From: Pisolithus tinctorius | Lineage: Eukaryota; Basidiomycota; Agaricomycetes; Boletales; Pisolithaceae | DNA: 64,000 bases | Direction of reading: 5' to 3' | Assembly: GCA_024663395.1 (NCBI GenBank) | Contig: JANFAH010000001.1 | Coordinates: 1,922,001-1,986,000 of the forward strand | In this document: piece after piece, positions 22,950-35,965 of the stretch | How positions within the stretch are numbered: the first letter of the stretch is position 1 | Layout: every line of letters starts with the position of its first letter | The notes under the pieces: model-generated | What the model saw: the letters and a program-made list of their open reading frames with translations, nothing else | Told to the model about the DNA's origin: nothing | The model's database searches: none | Made by a program: the position numbers and the translations under genes

Positions 22950-23965
22950 ATGGACGAACTTGCTCACGCTCATGCTGAATTGGTGCAGTTGCAATCCACT
23001 GAGCACATGTTTGTCAAACAACTCCCAGCGGCCATCCGCGTGGCCGTTGAGACTCAGAGTCGTGAAATGAGCGAACTTGTCAATGCGCGACCCCTCCGAT
23101 CGGTCGTCTTCCTATAGAGCTCCTCACGTGTATATTGAGCTTCGTCCCAATACGCAGTGGCAAGGCCCTACATCAACTTGCCAAGCAGAAGCAGAATTTG
23201 GCCAGCTCTGAAGGGATCTAATTTTGAACACCCCTAGTTTCTGGAGTGATATCCGGTTGACTCGTGATTCCGACCCGAAGTCCTTGATGCCGCAGCTGAA
23301 GAAGCGCCATGAATATCCTCTTGATATGACAATTGTAGACCTGTCCGATAACAGTCCAATTGACGCACTGTTCATTATTGGACATTCTTATCCCCAGCGC
23401 AAACCGCTGGTATAACTTGTGCATTGACCTCACTAACACGGAATTCCGGAACAATATCACGCGCATGTTCAATCATTTGGAATTTTTTTCTCGATACCTC
23501 GAAGATGTTTTCATTGATAGTTCTCTCACCCGCACGTTCCCCTGCCCTATCTTGGATGGGTGCATATGTATCTGTACACTTCACACCATGGCCATGCTGA
23601 CGGCGTTCAACCTACGGATCTCGTGGGAATTGGGTATCCGCGAACATTGTTCGTTCTTCAAGTGTATCTGACCCCATTCAATTATTAACCACGTTCATAA
23701 TTTTTGATCTCACCGATGGAGATTGGTTGTTTGAACGAGACAGTCTCCACTTCCTGCTTCTCCAAAAACTTGCGTCGATAACTGGTTGGAATCTCTACAA
23801 GTTTATGGATGCCGATGTAACACTCAAGCACAACAAATGGCTCGATCATCGGTCCCTTTATCACATCGTTCCAGGGAAGAGGATAACGAAGACTCCTACC
23901 AGCGGAGCATTTATTTCAAGTAATAAGTCCATAGGTCCACGGACAGAGGTGTCTAGCGCAGACAA
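22950..23965 (+). pseudogene. Decayed F-box-type gene
   Basis: Starting at 22950, a frame reads MDELAHAHAELVQLQS, then NARPLRSVVF and a stop. After several stops and a frame change comes LNTPSFWSDIRLTRDSDP at about 23224, resembling the 'LSTPSLWSxI' block of agaricomycete F-box proteins. Another frame then continues with PSANRWYNLCIDLTNTEFRN, FFSRYLEDVFIDSSLTR and later leucine-rich fragments. At least two frameshifts and three stops interrupt it. The assignment to the F-box family rests on these remembered blocks; the F-box itself is not clearly preserved. Confidence 0.55.
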
Positions 23966-24095
23966 TGCCATCGGATATCGACCCCATCTAACTGAAGGGT
24001 CTGGTCACCTAGGACTGGGAATATTGCTCAAGCAGTAAGAAAAAAGAGAATGACAAGTACCATAGAGAGAACACAGATGATAGTTTACCAGTGCA

Positions 24096-25423
24096 TCATG
24101 CGTCATAGAACAGACCTAGTTCAGTAACCGTTTGAAAGGATACAACTTTGGCATCATTGCCGCCTCCTCCAGCCACTTTCTTGGGAGTCGTGGGCAAATC
24201 ATCCACTTCTAATGTCGATGTCTCAATCCCATCTACTACCGTTAAGGTTGAGAGAGGATCACGCTGTATTCTTTTGCGAGTCGGCAGTGAGCCGAAGGTG
24301 ATTATAGATTTGAGCTCCAGCGGAGCGGGGGTTGCGGTTTCTTCAGTGCTGATGTGGAAGAAGAAAGCGACAACTACACTCAAATTCGCCACAATCAAGC
24401 TAACCGAGAACTGGCAAAACAAATGACTTAGTATGCGCTGTACTGGAATCACTAACAGAGCTCAGAACCATACCTCAGCTATAGCAGCCAAGACTTCCCT
24501 TAGCCCACCGCCGGAATACACGTAGTATCCATGAGCGATGCTGACAACAGTGGTACCAGCAGAAGTCGAAAAAATGGATAGAAGTCGGATCTTTTGAGCC
24601 TTAGTGAGTTTGACTTTGTAGATCAGACGGACTGGTGCTATTATTAAGATCATGTCACCGAGCACGTCGGCTGAATGGCGCAAGTTAGATAGTCCATTCC
24701 GGTCGTGGTGCACCCAACAGACTCACTGATTATCTGTGTAATGGCAACATTCCTGCCTAGGTCACATTGAGGACGCGGTTGCGTTTTCCAACCAGGCTCT
24801 GTTTCACAGGTCCAAAAGATTTGCGCGCCAAGGATCATCCATGCAACCATAAATGCGATGGCGATGAGTACTAGCAATCTCCTTACTAAGCCAGGGAAAG
24901 TCAGCCGGACGACCGTGAACAAAATCGAGATCCTGGACGACCTAAAACCGTTCTAAGATGACCCGTGATCGAAAAGATAGGAATGTTATCTCACCAAACG
25001 ACCGCATAGAAGCACTGTGCACCTCTGGAATATTTTCGAATACACTGTTATGCTGGTTCATTAAAAGAACGCACATATAATAAAACGCCACCCTGGTATC
25101 TTGAGGATATCCAGCTATTGTATGTAGTCCAGAGTCAGCGAAATTCGCTCTGGAAGAAAAGACGACGCCAGCACCGTAGTCATGCAGATACAACCAATTT
25201 CCTACCAAAAAAATGATGTTGAATACCATGGCAAGCACTGCCCATGCGTCGTCTAGCCAGAAACGGCTTTGTCGTATCCGCACGAACAAACGGAAGCAAG
25301 TGACCACCGTCGCAGCAACGGGGAAGACAATACCGGCAACTGTAGATTAATCAGTGGGCGATCTGAATAGTTCTCAAGGTCGCTACCTGCAGTTTGTTGA
25401 ATTGTTGGTCCAGTGGATGACAT
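24096..25423 (-). CDS. SAT4/rhodopsin-domain-like integral membrane protein
   Basis: The start at 25423 (MSSTGPTIQQTA) joins across a 47-bp intron to VAGIVFPVAATVVTCFRLF. RQSRFWLDDAWAVLAM follows, the WxDDxWA block of the fungal rhodopsin-like/SAT4 membrane family. Further exons encode helices SRISILFTVVRL, LLVLIAIAFMVAWMILGAQIFW, DMILIIAPVRLIYKVKL, STSAGTTVVSIAHGYY and FSVSLIVANLSVVVAFFF. A cytoplasmic tail with TPAPLELKSI and STLEVDDLPTTPKK ends at 24096. About six to seven membrane helices are visible. Several introns were inferred from phase and the middle ones near 24950 are approximate. Function is unknown; some members act as Pth11-like receptors. Confidence 0.75.
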
Positions 25424-28400
25424 ATTAGCTTGGGAAACGGGGAGACAGGGAGGGACTGTCAGAGTACAACACCATACGTTTTTATCTCTGATACATTTAT
25501 TTGTATCAAGAGCCGCTTTTTGTCGATTGAACCCGAGTCGTGCGGCGCCGTGCATGTCGGAACTATCAAAGCCGCTCATACTGAACGCATTAGTCGTAGC
25601 CCCCTCCCCTGCGATCAGAATCATGATAGAGAATCGATAAATTAAAGTCATACATACTACAGTGATTGAGAAACGTCTGGGCTACTGGCAACGACATAGT
25701 ATATTCCGCATGCCAAGAACCGGAACCGTACCTCTGCAGACTTCTGCATCGAGTTTTTGTTGTTCCAGCGTTTGCGCACCTTCTGATCTATATCATAAAC
25801 CACCTTATTGGCCTGCTGTTTGAGCTATCGTGGACACACTATGTCCATTCCAGGTCTCATTTACATGCGTGTCCGCTCAGATGATGGTAAAGTATTAAAA
25901 GAGGTGAGGGTGTCACACAGCCACATCGTGCTCAGTATGCACATGTACAGTTAAGTAGACTCTGATGATCCGACTGCCTGCCCCGAGTTTGATTCATTAC
26001 TCGTGATGCTCCCTCAACGGAACTGAGATCAACTCGGAAGTTGTCGGGAAAGTTTAATTCACGGACTTAGGCTTTCATTGATCGTCTTTGAGAAGCTGTT
26101 CTGCGGTGAGTCGGAGTATCACATGGCCAGTACTACGTCTCTGCTTATACCTCCGTATTCTATGGGGTCTTCAAATGTTGCCTGCCTCTATTCTTGGCAA
26201 GAGTTTCGGGGAGTGGTTTATTTCACCGCTTGATGTAGCAACTCGAAATTCTGCATGTCAGTACCAATCCTCCCCAGAAGAACAATCTGACATCAGCGAA
26301 GGTATTCGTTCAGACGGTGTGGGTACCACTGAGGTGGGTTGCATTTTCGAAGAGTTGAGCCGCGGTTTCACATCCCTTCTCAACCTAGGTCCTACCCGTG
26401 TCTCACTTCGGTTCATGAGCGACGATCCTCGGGCTTGTCGCTGAAGGTCATACGGAGAATGGTCACTGGGAGTCGGACAAAAGGACCTTCAATTCGCACT
26501 CAAGTTCCGGGAAAGCTGAAGTCATTGCCGCAACGTTGCTACGTCCGGCTTTCGGCCAGTTTCTTGATGCCTGCACAGTCTTTAAAACTTATGTGCGACT
26601 AGAGGGCACCATGTTCGTTGGATCGCATAGATGGGGTACAGGCTCCGGGTGACTCGAGGATTGGCCCACCATGGCACAACCTTGGGGGAAGGTGTTCAAC
26701 GTGATGCAGTCTAACTTATCATGCCAAAGATACGCCCCAAAACGGTCACTCCACCGTCTTATCTGCGTTTGGACAGTTGTAAGGTCGTCAGAACCCCCGG
26801 CCAGCCGACTGATCTCTCTGCAGGCGCCCGTGGCCACTGGCTACCGTGTTACCACCACGTGTCCAGCGAACAGCGGTGGATAGTCAGCATCAGCATCTCA
26901 CAACGATCCGTGGACGCGTACCAAAAATTACCAGCTGACCAGTCGACGCACGTGGCCCTGATATTTACTAGTCTGGAATGGAAACATTGGGCGCGGTGAG
27001 CTAGCACAACACCTTGCACATTCATGTCGAAGATGAAGGGGCTAAAGCCGCGAAGCGCTCCCCTTTTACACCCAGGATCTTCTCCGGACCGTACCATGGT
27101 TGTGTGTATATGAATTTGAGCTTGGCTCGAGTATCGCAGTTACCATAATCCATCTTCCTAGGCGCCGACGAAGTACACCTCCACCTCCATGCCATGTACA
27201 TCTTGTTGTGGCTATGATTTCCCGGACCTTTCCGTGGACACAAGGACTCGTTCATTCAGAATGGAGTCTCACGGTTTACTGCAACTGCCAAGGTATCAGA
27301 ATTTGTGCGACGAACGCGGATGGCATAGCTGGTAGTGACTATGAATCCCTTACTCGCCACGCGCGCTGTGTTTTCCACGATGCACATCAGAGGGAAGTTG
27401 TCTACGTGGAAGAGGGTAGGCTCACGGACAACCCGTGATATGTGTGAGCCTGACAAGAGAACAGGATTATCGGGCGCCTCGATGGTATTGTTAGCTTCCG
27501 TTATATACTGTTTGGTTTCGCACGAATGATGGGCGATATGCTGTGAGATCGCAGTCTGAACGCCAGGAGCTGAGACAGTTTAAACTTTCTTGGGATGAGG
27601 AGGAACTTGGATTCCGGTACGTGAGTGACTTGGCTCATACGTAGGAAATAGGAAGGGGCGACAGACACCTGGAGGTCGTTGTAAAGCTGCTAGACCTGCA
27701 AAGCGACTCGCATTGTTCTGGCCATGGAATCGTCGAACAAGGTCAGCACGCACTGGCATGAGCTAAGGTGAAACTGATAATGAACACCACCCATGATTTG
27801 GCGAGTGGCATCTAAAGACCTATGTATTCCCCCTTCCGTCTACTCTTCAAGTTTGTCCCCATACCCCGCTTTCAACTCGATCTCTATATCTATAGGCGCC
27901 GTCGCAATTCCTCTTTCGTGTCATAAGCTAGTCCTGGCGTCATCCTCGACCTTGTCGGTGCACATTAGACTACGCTGATTTGGGACACATAAGATCCATA
28001 AGCGTGATTTAAACGGTACAACTCGTGAACGCTGCGTACCACCACCGGCTAGGTATTGCATTGCCACTGTGGGCCTTCCTGCGATACGGAGGATGATGGA
28101 TGAGAGCCTGATGTTTAACAAAGAGTGAAGGTGGAGGGCACGGCGGCCCGTCGGCACAACCCTGTCCAACGTTTTCTATGTCCTCCCATACAGAGCCTGG
28201 TCTCCATGTTGACCTCCCCGTGGAGAAATTCTCGCCGGTCGTGGATGGTATGCTATCGTATCCGCATCGTCTGCACGGAGAAGTGACCCTGCGAAGGATG
28301 TCAGCATTGAAATGATTACTCTGAGTTTGTAAGTACGCACTGCTTGTAGCGTGTTCTTGCCAAGATGTACGTGAGGTATGACTTCGTCCAAGGAGTGATG

Positions 28401-28611
28401 GAGAAGCATGGCGGCGCCCGCCATTATACGCATTGACGGCGTAGTAGAAAAACAAGCCGGCGGGCGAGTCGATCGTTCCAATAGACCAACAAATTTATGC
28501 GTGTTTCTCGTTGGAACTAGCGGGACTGGCAAGTCGAAGAGCTGCGAAAAACCTTCCTGTTTTGGATAGCACCATGTCGATTTTATCTTTGCACGCACCC
28601 AGCGACCAGGC
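25424..28611. other. 3.2 kb gene-poor region
   Basis: Only short open frames are found on both strands and none is recognisable. The segment 26236-26275 resembles 9000-9050, suggesting relics of one dispersed repeat. Positions 28363-28380 carry a variant of the CCAGGATGTACATGAGG motif. The last few hundred bases are the promoter side of NOC3. Confidence 0.5.
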
Positions 28612-31447
28612 ATGGGTACGAAGTCGAAGAAAAGAGCTGCTCCAGCTCCTACGGTAAAGTAGTCGCCTCGGTGGTCTGGCTACCCGTTTTTATAACGCAT
28701 TTGTTTTGTAGCATTCATCGAAGAAACAAAAACTGCAACAACCAAGCCGGCCTTCCAAGTCGGCCCAAACGAAAAATAAGTCTCAAGAGAAAGGAAAAGA
28801 GAAGGCCTTCGAAAGAGAGGTGATAGCAATACCCAACGCCGCTGATGAAGATACCGGGGACAGTGATGTTTCCGACGCAGACGCCGCTCTTGTACAGGAG
28901 TTTGGTGGTGCTATCGATTTTTTGCGTTCGCTGGATCACAAAGCTATTGCAAGGTGCGCAGTTCCGTGAAAGGTTCTTCACTTCACCTTAATTTCTTATT
29001 TATTCCTTTGTCAGGAGCAAAAAGGAAACGGAACGGCTGCATCAGTTACACAAGCCCGTTCGTAAATCTAGAGATGACGATCTACCACCCATAGTATCCG
29101 ATGACGACGACGCTGGGAGTTTTTCGAGCTCCGTAGTTGATGATGTTGATTCAGACGAAGAGGAATTTGAGGGCAAGCGCCAAAGTTTCCAAGGGTTCGC
29201 TTCTGATTCGGACGTCGAGATGCCCTACGAACGTGTGCCAAGAAAACGCGACGCCTCCGTTGAATCGGATCGCCCACGACAGATACAGGGATTACCTATC
29301 AAACTATCAGACGGCCGAATACAAGCAACCGGCAAGATGACCATGGCCCCGATATTATCAGAAAGCGAGGACGACGAAGACAGCGATGAGGATTCTGCCA
29401 ACGTTCCTACAGACGAAGCAGGTAAACGTGTCGAAGATGTGGCTACCGGTGCACGTTTTGGTCGACCTGCAGTGGTAGATGTGGTGGGCAACAAATCACG
29501 TGCGGCCCGAATACACGGAGCGAAAGAGCAGATTGCTAGCATATGTCAGGAAATCATCGCTGACCCGGAAAACAGCGTGAGTTCGGTTTTAATTTTGCTA
29601 CCCATTTCTCCTCATCTCATACTCCTCTAGCTAGGGCTTCTTCGTCGGTTGCACACTTTCTCGCTCGAGAAAATCACATCCCCAGCGCACCCTGAACCTG
29701 TTGCGAACGACACCATGATCCGAAAATTGGCGATGCTCTCCCAGTTGGCCGTATTTAAGGACATCATCCCTGGTTACCGCATACGTGCGCTGACAGAAAA
29801 GGAGAAAGCGGAGAAAGTCAGCCAAATGGTTGCTCATACGCGTGAATGGGAGCAAGGACTCCTTGTCGTCTATCAGACTTATCTCCGCGCTCTGGAGAAT
29901 GCACTGAAGGGTAAGATGACATGCCTCCTGATCGACTCGCTCCCACCTCACTCATCTCAATTAAGCTAAGGACGGGCTGACTGATATCGCACTCAAGTGC
30001 ATGTGTACTCTGGCCACGGAGGTTACCCACTTCAACTTCCGTGTGAACCTCATGTCGTGTATCGTGGCTCGGCTAAGCAAGAAAAGTTGGGATGAGGTAG
30101 GTCCTCCTCCGCAAGCCGTCTGCGGATCCCTGACACGGGTGCATCACTCTAGTCGTCCGACCTTTGTCTCAATACGCTGATCAGCATCTTCCGAAATGAT
30201 TTGACCGGCGTGCCATCGCTAGAGATTGTCCAGCTGTTGAATAGGATGATTAAGGAGCGGCATTTCAAGGTCCACCCCGAAGTCCTCAGTTGTCTCTTGC
30301 ACTTACGACTAAAGAGCGAGCTGAACGTGCGAGCATCAGATACGAAGGTCGACACGGCTGAGAAGCCTAAGAAACATTCCCAAGGGAGAGCTGCGAGCCG
30401 CCGTGCCAAAGGCAAACCTACTGACCAACCTCATTTAAGCAAGAAGGCAAAGAAGGCCTTTAAAGAAAGGAAGGAAATAGAGAAGGAAGTACGTGAAGCA
30501 GAAGCGGAGGTCGATAAGGAGGAACGGGCAAGGACAGTACGTGATTAGATGGGGTCGATATCTATGGCATACTGACATCCTTTGACTTAAAGCATACCGA
30601 AACTCTCAAGCTCTTGTTCATGCTGTACTTCCGCATCCTCAAGAATCCTCATCCGACACCTCTACTTCCTGCGGCCCTGAGGGGTATTTCCAAGTTCGCA
30701 CACCTGGTCAACGTCGACTTCTTCAAAGACCTAATGCAGGTTCTGCGGAGGCTTATCGTCCGAGAATCCACAGGTGAAGGCGACTCCGAGTCTCCGGACT
30801 GGGATACCGCAGATAATGCGGCAGATATCCTGAATCGATTGCTCTGTATTGTGACCGCCTTCGAGCTCCTTTCAGGTCAAGGTTCGTGTAATCTTGCGGA
30901 TTTCTCATACTTGTGACTTCAACTTTAGCACACAGGTGAAGCCTTGAACATCGACCTCAGTGATTTTGTCAAACACCTATATGCGATCATACTCCCCGTC
31001 AGCTTGCTACCACAGATCGATGCCCCTCCACCGACCAAATTCGCTTCGAATTTCCGAATATCGAAGCCAGAAAGCATCGCCGACATGCTCTTTAGGGCTC
31101 TAAATATCGTTTTCTCCCCACGTTCATCCGGAGGCACAGTTATTCCCTGGCGCTCCGCCGCGTTTGCCAAACGCCTGCTAATTGCATCGATCAACTGGCC
31201 ACCGAATGTAACGTTACGCACTCTGGAATTTATCGAAGCGCTCGTTGCCAAAGATCCAAAACTAGAAGCGCTCCTGTCAACCGAGGATCGGAGCACGGAC
31301 GGTGTCTACCTTCCGCAGGTTGATGATCCGCAGCTTAGTCGACCGTTCGGGACGTCGTTTTTCGAGCTTTTACTGCTTCAGCAATGCCATTATGACTCGG
31401 GAGTACGGGAGGCTGCCCAAAGGCTTTCTGGGTGCACGAACAGATGA
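28612..31447 (+). CDS. NOC3: Nucleolar complex protein 3 (NOC3), 813 aa, intact
   Basis: Ribosome-biogenesis factor of the CBF/Noc family, acting with Noc2 in 60S pre-ribosome maturation in nucleolus and nucleoplasm; the yeast protein also has a replication-initiation role. Eight exons join in phase: 28612-28653, 28712-28953, 29015-29576, 29631-29910, 29966-30096, 30153-30536, 30593-30881 and 30936-31447. The N-terminus is lysine-rich with acidic tracts (SDDDDAGS, SEDDEDSDED). The NOC3 core has RIHGAKEQIASICQEI, LHTFSLEKITS, MIRKLAMLSQLAVFKDIIPG, YRIRALTEKEKAEKVS, then RRAKGKPTDQPHLSKKAKK and the CBF-type region HTETLKLLFMLYFRILKNP. The C-terminus ends with an FFELLLLQQCHYDSGVREA block. It is the parent of two downstream pseudogene fragments. 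Confidence 0.92.
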
Positions 31448-31793
31448 TGTCTACGTATTGGTCCCTAGAAAATGGAAATTTTGTGCTGCAGTGCATCCCC
31501 CACGCCGATTCACTAGGTAGGTACAGACTTTTGCGCCAAGGGTGTTTCTTGAATTATGAAGCACGCAGTATCAAATACTGATTGGTGAGTCCTTGAGTGC
31601 CCTTCAAGGCTAATGTCGTCGTCAATTGGCGCGATCGTGTCTATATGCGCAGCTGTATAGCGAGTGACTTCACTTGTCCTCGATGATAAGATCGGTACCC
31701 CGCCTCTCAAGAAATCTCACGTCCCGTCTGCGTTTCCATGGCTAGCTTTTTCTCCTGCTCCCCGTTCAATTAGTCGATGCGCATTGGAAGATC

Positions 31794-32275
31794 TCATCGG
31801 ACGCGCACCTCATTATTGATATACTCTTTCAGTCTCTTGTTTTTTGACCGGACAGCTAATCTCGCCACCGGACGGTTCAGTCTGATTGAAAGAGTGAGAC
31901 CTAAGCAATTGGAATGCTCTGGCTGTTTGCTCCACACTTCTCGAGGTATGCGCATTCCTGGTGCAACTAAGGTGAGTGTAAGACAGCGCGCGAAGTGCAT
32001 ACGGTGAGTCCCAGCGCGAGGTGAGAATACATATTGATGGTAGCTGCCATATTATTCGAATGAGCGACTGGGCGGGAGCTTGGTTGACGAGTGAGAAGAA
32101 ATCACTAGGGTAATTCGTACAATGCGACTCTTGGACTATATACATTTCTCGTCGGAGAATACTGCCTAGTAACTATGCGCCCATGGTAATCGGGCTCTTC
32201 GATGACCTCGACGTCTTTCTCGGACTCCAAAGCTTTATATCCCTGTGGAATACCGTGGCAATGATGGAGCGGCCC
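31794..32275 (-). pseudogene. Relic of the uncharacterised gene (unit A)
   Basis: Positions 32160-32275 match 45823-45935 of the intact paralogue (the VPEGFKQIKLSEKDVEIIEDPNY region). Positions 31794-32155 match its C-terminal exons (for example TLSIRLNRPVARLAVR against ALSIRVNRAVAKLAVR). The roughly 700-bp middle of the gene is missing at about 32155-32160, so this copy was inactivated by an internal deletion. It is convergent with NOC3, as in unit C. Confidence 0.7.
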
Positions 32276-33994
32276 TGTCCCGTTTCAGTTCGTTAGAGAA
32301 GATCAGATCAGTTACTTTATGTAGTATGAGATTCTCTGCGATTTACATGCGATCGTTCACCGGCTTCCACCGGTGTTACAGTAATTTCACCGTGCATTGG
32401 GACGAGCGGCTTGTACCAACTCACCAGGAGGAAGACTCGATTGCCTTTCTTAGAAGTGACGCGGTATATAAAAGGGGGACGCGTCTCTTCTGCGAAGAGC
32501 AACAACCCTTTCTTTCCTTCTCATACGATCGGCGATGAACACGAGGGTAGACTTTGCTAGGGACGTACATGAGGGTTATGTACTTCGTGGCAAAGTCAAC
32601 TGTCAGTGCATGCGATGACAAACTTCTGCATATGAACGCGCCCGCCGTCCACACCTGCTGACGAGCTGACGTGATTCTCTGCCCGAGCGACGTAGTATAG
32701 CTCCTCACTGATGCTTGTGGTAACTTCAGCGTTCACGTTCAGGTGTCAGTCACCGGATCTCGTTGGCTTTGTCCATTCAGCACGCATATAGGCGAGGAAT
32801 GCGACCCCAGAAAACTGATCGGTTTCCAGAGCTCATCTAGTTCTTCGAGCCAAAGAGTACGTACTTACCGAATGAGTGTGACTGAATACTGACCGTCAGA
32901 GAATGGTGGCTGACCACAACAACAGGATCGTATCAGCTCTACATTGCGGAATCACCAGGCCATAAATTCAAGGGCGGAGCCTGCCACCCCTCCGACGACG
33001 ACGGCTTAACGTCCACGTCTATCCATTATTTGCCATGATTCATGCGGTCCGCGTGTACATCCTGGTAAACGACTTCCAGGCAAGGGTAGGCCATGATCCA
33101 TCTCGCCTGCACGCTACGCCACCACACGTGGTGCTCAAGCCCAGGTGCCGCGTCAACCCGATCCACGAACGTATGACGCGGTGCGCCGATCTCTCATGTG
33201 ATGCTTTTAGAAGGGAAAGTCGTTGTCTGAAAAGTTCTTTTGACTCTTCCGGTCGGGCGATTTTATCTCATCTGCTCCCACATGCCTCACTGTATTGCAG
33301 GATGTCCCTGATGCAGGTACGTCATATATCGTTAAATCCCGTTACTCACCCTCAGAAGAGCCATGCCGATCCATACTCTCCCTTCGTAATCAAATACTCA
33401 CTGACGCGCATTCTTAAGCCGCCGAATCCAACCGCCGGGCTGGCATAGGCATTGTGTGCATGCCTAGCAATGGGGATATGGCGATGAAGGCTTGGTCAGT
33501 CAAACGACAAACGAATGTCCTCCCCAACCACATCACCTTCCAACAGACGCATACGTCGATTCCCTTCTTCCCCTACCACGTGTAACTTACCTTCGTATAT
33601 GTTCTGCTCTTGGTCTTTGCAGACTATTGGTTAACCAACGTTGCAACTCTCACTTGTCCTCAATTTTTCCAGGTATGTTAAAAGTGGTACGAGAGAGTTA
33701 CGACGTCAGTCGCTGGCTTGAAACTTGAAGTGCACCTCCCCCATTTTCCACATGCACGCTGTAGTCTCACACCAGTACCGTACGTTTCAGCTCATCTTTC
33801 CAATTGCATTTCCACACAGTCAGATAGTGCAGGGCCCTGTTCGCAATGAGGTCAATTGTGACTCTCACCCAATTACATCAATTATTTGGTTCGTACAATG
33901 AGTAACGTAGTCTACTGCTAACACCCAGCCAACTTTTTCACTAATGATAACAATATAACAGCAATATCATAGAGAATAAAGAAAATCTGGCGTC
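32276..33994. repeat. Unit A of the duplicated block, non-coding part
   Basis: Matches 46400-49700 (unit C) and 38400-39780 (unit B) in stretches, with large internal deletions relative to C. It includes a TATA element at 32465-32474, an imperfect hairpin at 32550-32597, and a block at 33024-33200 that recurs at 38400-38590. No convincing gene is present. Confidence 0.7.
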
Positions 33995-35477
33995 TCATGG
34001 CACCTGGACCGGGCCAGTTTCTGTAACGAAGCTATCGTCCTCTACCGTGTAACCCTGTGGAAAGCGACTATGCGCCACCCGGGGAGTAGCAACACGCACT
34101 GACTGTGGAGCGTGCGAAGGTCTACCAGGCATCAACCTTGGACGAGTAAAAGCATACAAGATCACGTTGAACAGACCGCATGATGCGAACAGCGTGGATG
34201 TGAAAGCTATCGCTGCAAACGGAACGTCATGACCGCTGAATTGAGAAAAACGAGCCACTGATTGAGGTAACACCTATCACTCGATCAGTATAATCATACC
34301 AGAGACACCGAAGACCACTCACCTGTACAGTGTACAAGATGGGGTAACTGTAAAGTGGTTCAACAGAAGCCATCAATCGTAGACGAGGAGCCACTTACAA
34401 GAGCATTTGAATTGCTCTGACACTTTCTGCAGTCGTGTCTACTTCATACGGAATTATTCCCCTGTCCTGCTTTCTCCTCCACCGAAATCTGTGTCCATCG
34501 ACAAGAACTAGTCGTGTGATAACAAGCGCAAGGAGCAGGTATGAGATGGTGTTTACTACCCCAGACACCCACAACCATATATAAACGAGGCCAACCTGCG
34601 TCACGATACTTCCGTCAACGAAGCACCCTGAACAGCAGTGTGAATTCAGGTTATCAAAGGTAAAACCGAACTATAAACACTTACAATAGCCACTAGAACC
34701 GTAAATGTTGTGTTGAACCACAATTGGCGGCACGACCACGAGAAGAAGGATTACCAACCAAATGATCGCCAGTACAGGGAGCGCAAATTTTGGTGGAGGT
34801 GTCCACTGTAGCACCAATACTTGCAGCACGTGCACAGCAACGGCCTATCTCGAATCACTATTTCATTACCATGACAATTGATGTAAGTGGCGTACCATTG
34901 TACTGATAAGGCAATTCTGTGAGCATGCGAAGGGGGTTTCTTTTCGATTTCGATACGCACCTGAGACCAACCCCAACATTACCTACTTGAAGCAAGAAAC
35001 CTGCGTGCCATGAAGGACGAGCGTTTAGTAAAGTAAAAGCGGAAATACCTTGAACGGTGCAAACGGTACTAGGGTATAGCCTCTGGCGGTTAAATGAGTG
35101 CGAGGCATTACAAACACGTCGAAGGCTCACCGCTTCTACAATCCACTTGATGTTGAGCAATTCACCTGTACATCGTCAGTCGGTAACAGGATCCACGTGG
35201 TAATACGTACTGACCAATAGATAAGATAAGGTGAGATATCATCATATTGAGAAAATAATAGTGTATATGCGTGTCGGTGGACCACCGCCGCAAAGCATTT
35301 CGTCTCAAGGTGACTGCGCTATACTGCAAAAATCAGTCGGCGGACGACGCTGGAGGGGGAAAAAAAGCCCACCGCAATGTACAACAGCAGACCGCCGACG
35401 GCGAGCGCTGATGCAGCAGACGCCACGCACATGATGACCATGCCCACCCTGACCCCGAAATCGAACTGCTCACTCAT
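33995..35477 (-). CDS. Seven-transmembrane receptor-like protein, copy A
   Basis: Starts at 35477 (MSEQFDFGVRVGM). The order of segments is ALAVGGLLLYIA, a junction to YSAVTLRRNALRRWSTDTH, helix YYFLNMMISHLI, LNIKWIVEA, the Cys-bearing YPSTVCTVQG, then VGNVGVGL, PKFALPVLAIIWLVILLLVV, YIWLWVSGVVNTISYLLLAL, RGIIPYEVDTTAESVRAIQM and a last exon with PFAAIAFTSTLFASCGLFNV and AFTRPRLMPGRPS. The pattern matches the agaricomycete family of cAMP-receptor/Git3-like seven-helix proteins, including the FLNLMISDLI and CTAQG blocks known from memory. At least seven exons are implied and no inactivating change was seen. The ligand is unknown. Confidence 0.78.
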
Positions 35478-35759
35478 CGCCGGTGTGTTGAAGAAAAACG
35501 AGGAGACATCTGCCCATGGCGAAAGTTGGATTATTTAAATGATTTCACAGCTCGAGGGCGTTTATGAACCGTATTCTTATTCTTCCATATTGGTGTGCTG
35601 TGAGCTGAAGTCGCTCCTGTCAGTGGCGATGCTAGCGTGTGCAAATGGGCACATGGCCAAACTGACCACAGGGCAGTGTGTGAGCAGAAAGTTAACAAGG
35701 TTGAAAATGTCGTCTCAGAACTTTGAAATGCTCACATGTGTAGCTTGCTAATGAATGAG

Positions 35760-35965
35760 CGTTGACACTCCTGACCCAGGTCTTGGAGATGGTTCCTCCC
35801 ATCAAGGCCACTTCACGGCGACGACCACTGCTCTCCTGCCAGCCACAGGATGGGTGCCGGGACGGCCCAGTTGGACATCTACCAAACCTAAAGCCACGTT
35901 TGCGCTTCGAGAAGAATGAGAAAACTACTGCTACTACTGGCGGCCGTACCTCAGAAGGGTGAAAC
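35760..35965. repeat. Spacer segment of the duplicated block (left part)
   Basis: The stretch GTCTTGGAGATGGTTCCTCC onward closely matches 43000-43200, about 7.2 kb downstream. It is interrupted at 35966 by the 718-bp inserted element. Confidence 0.8.
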
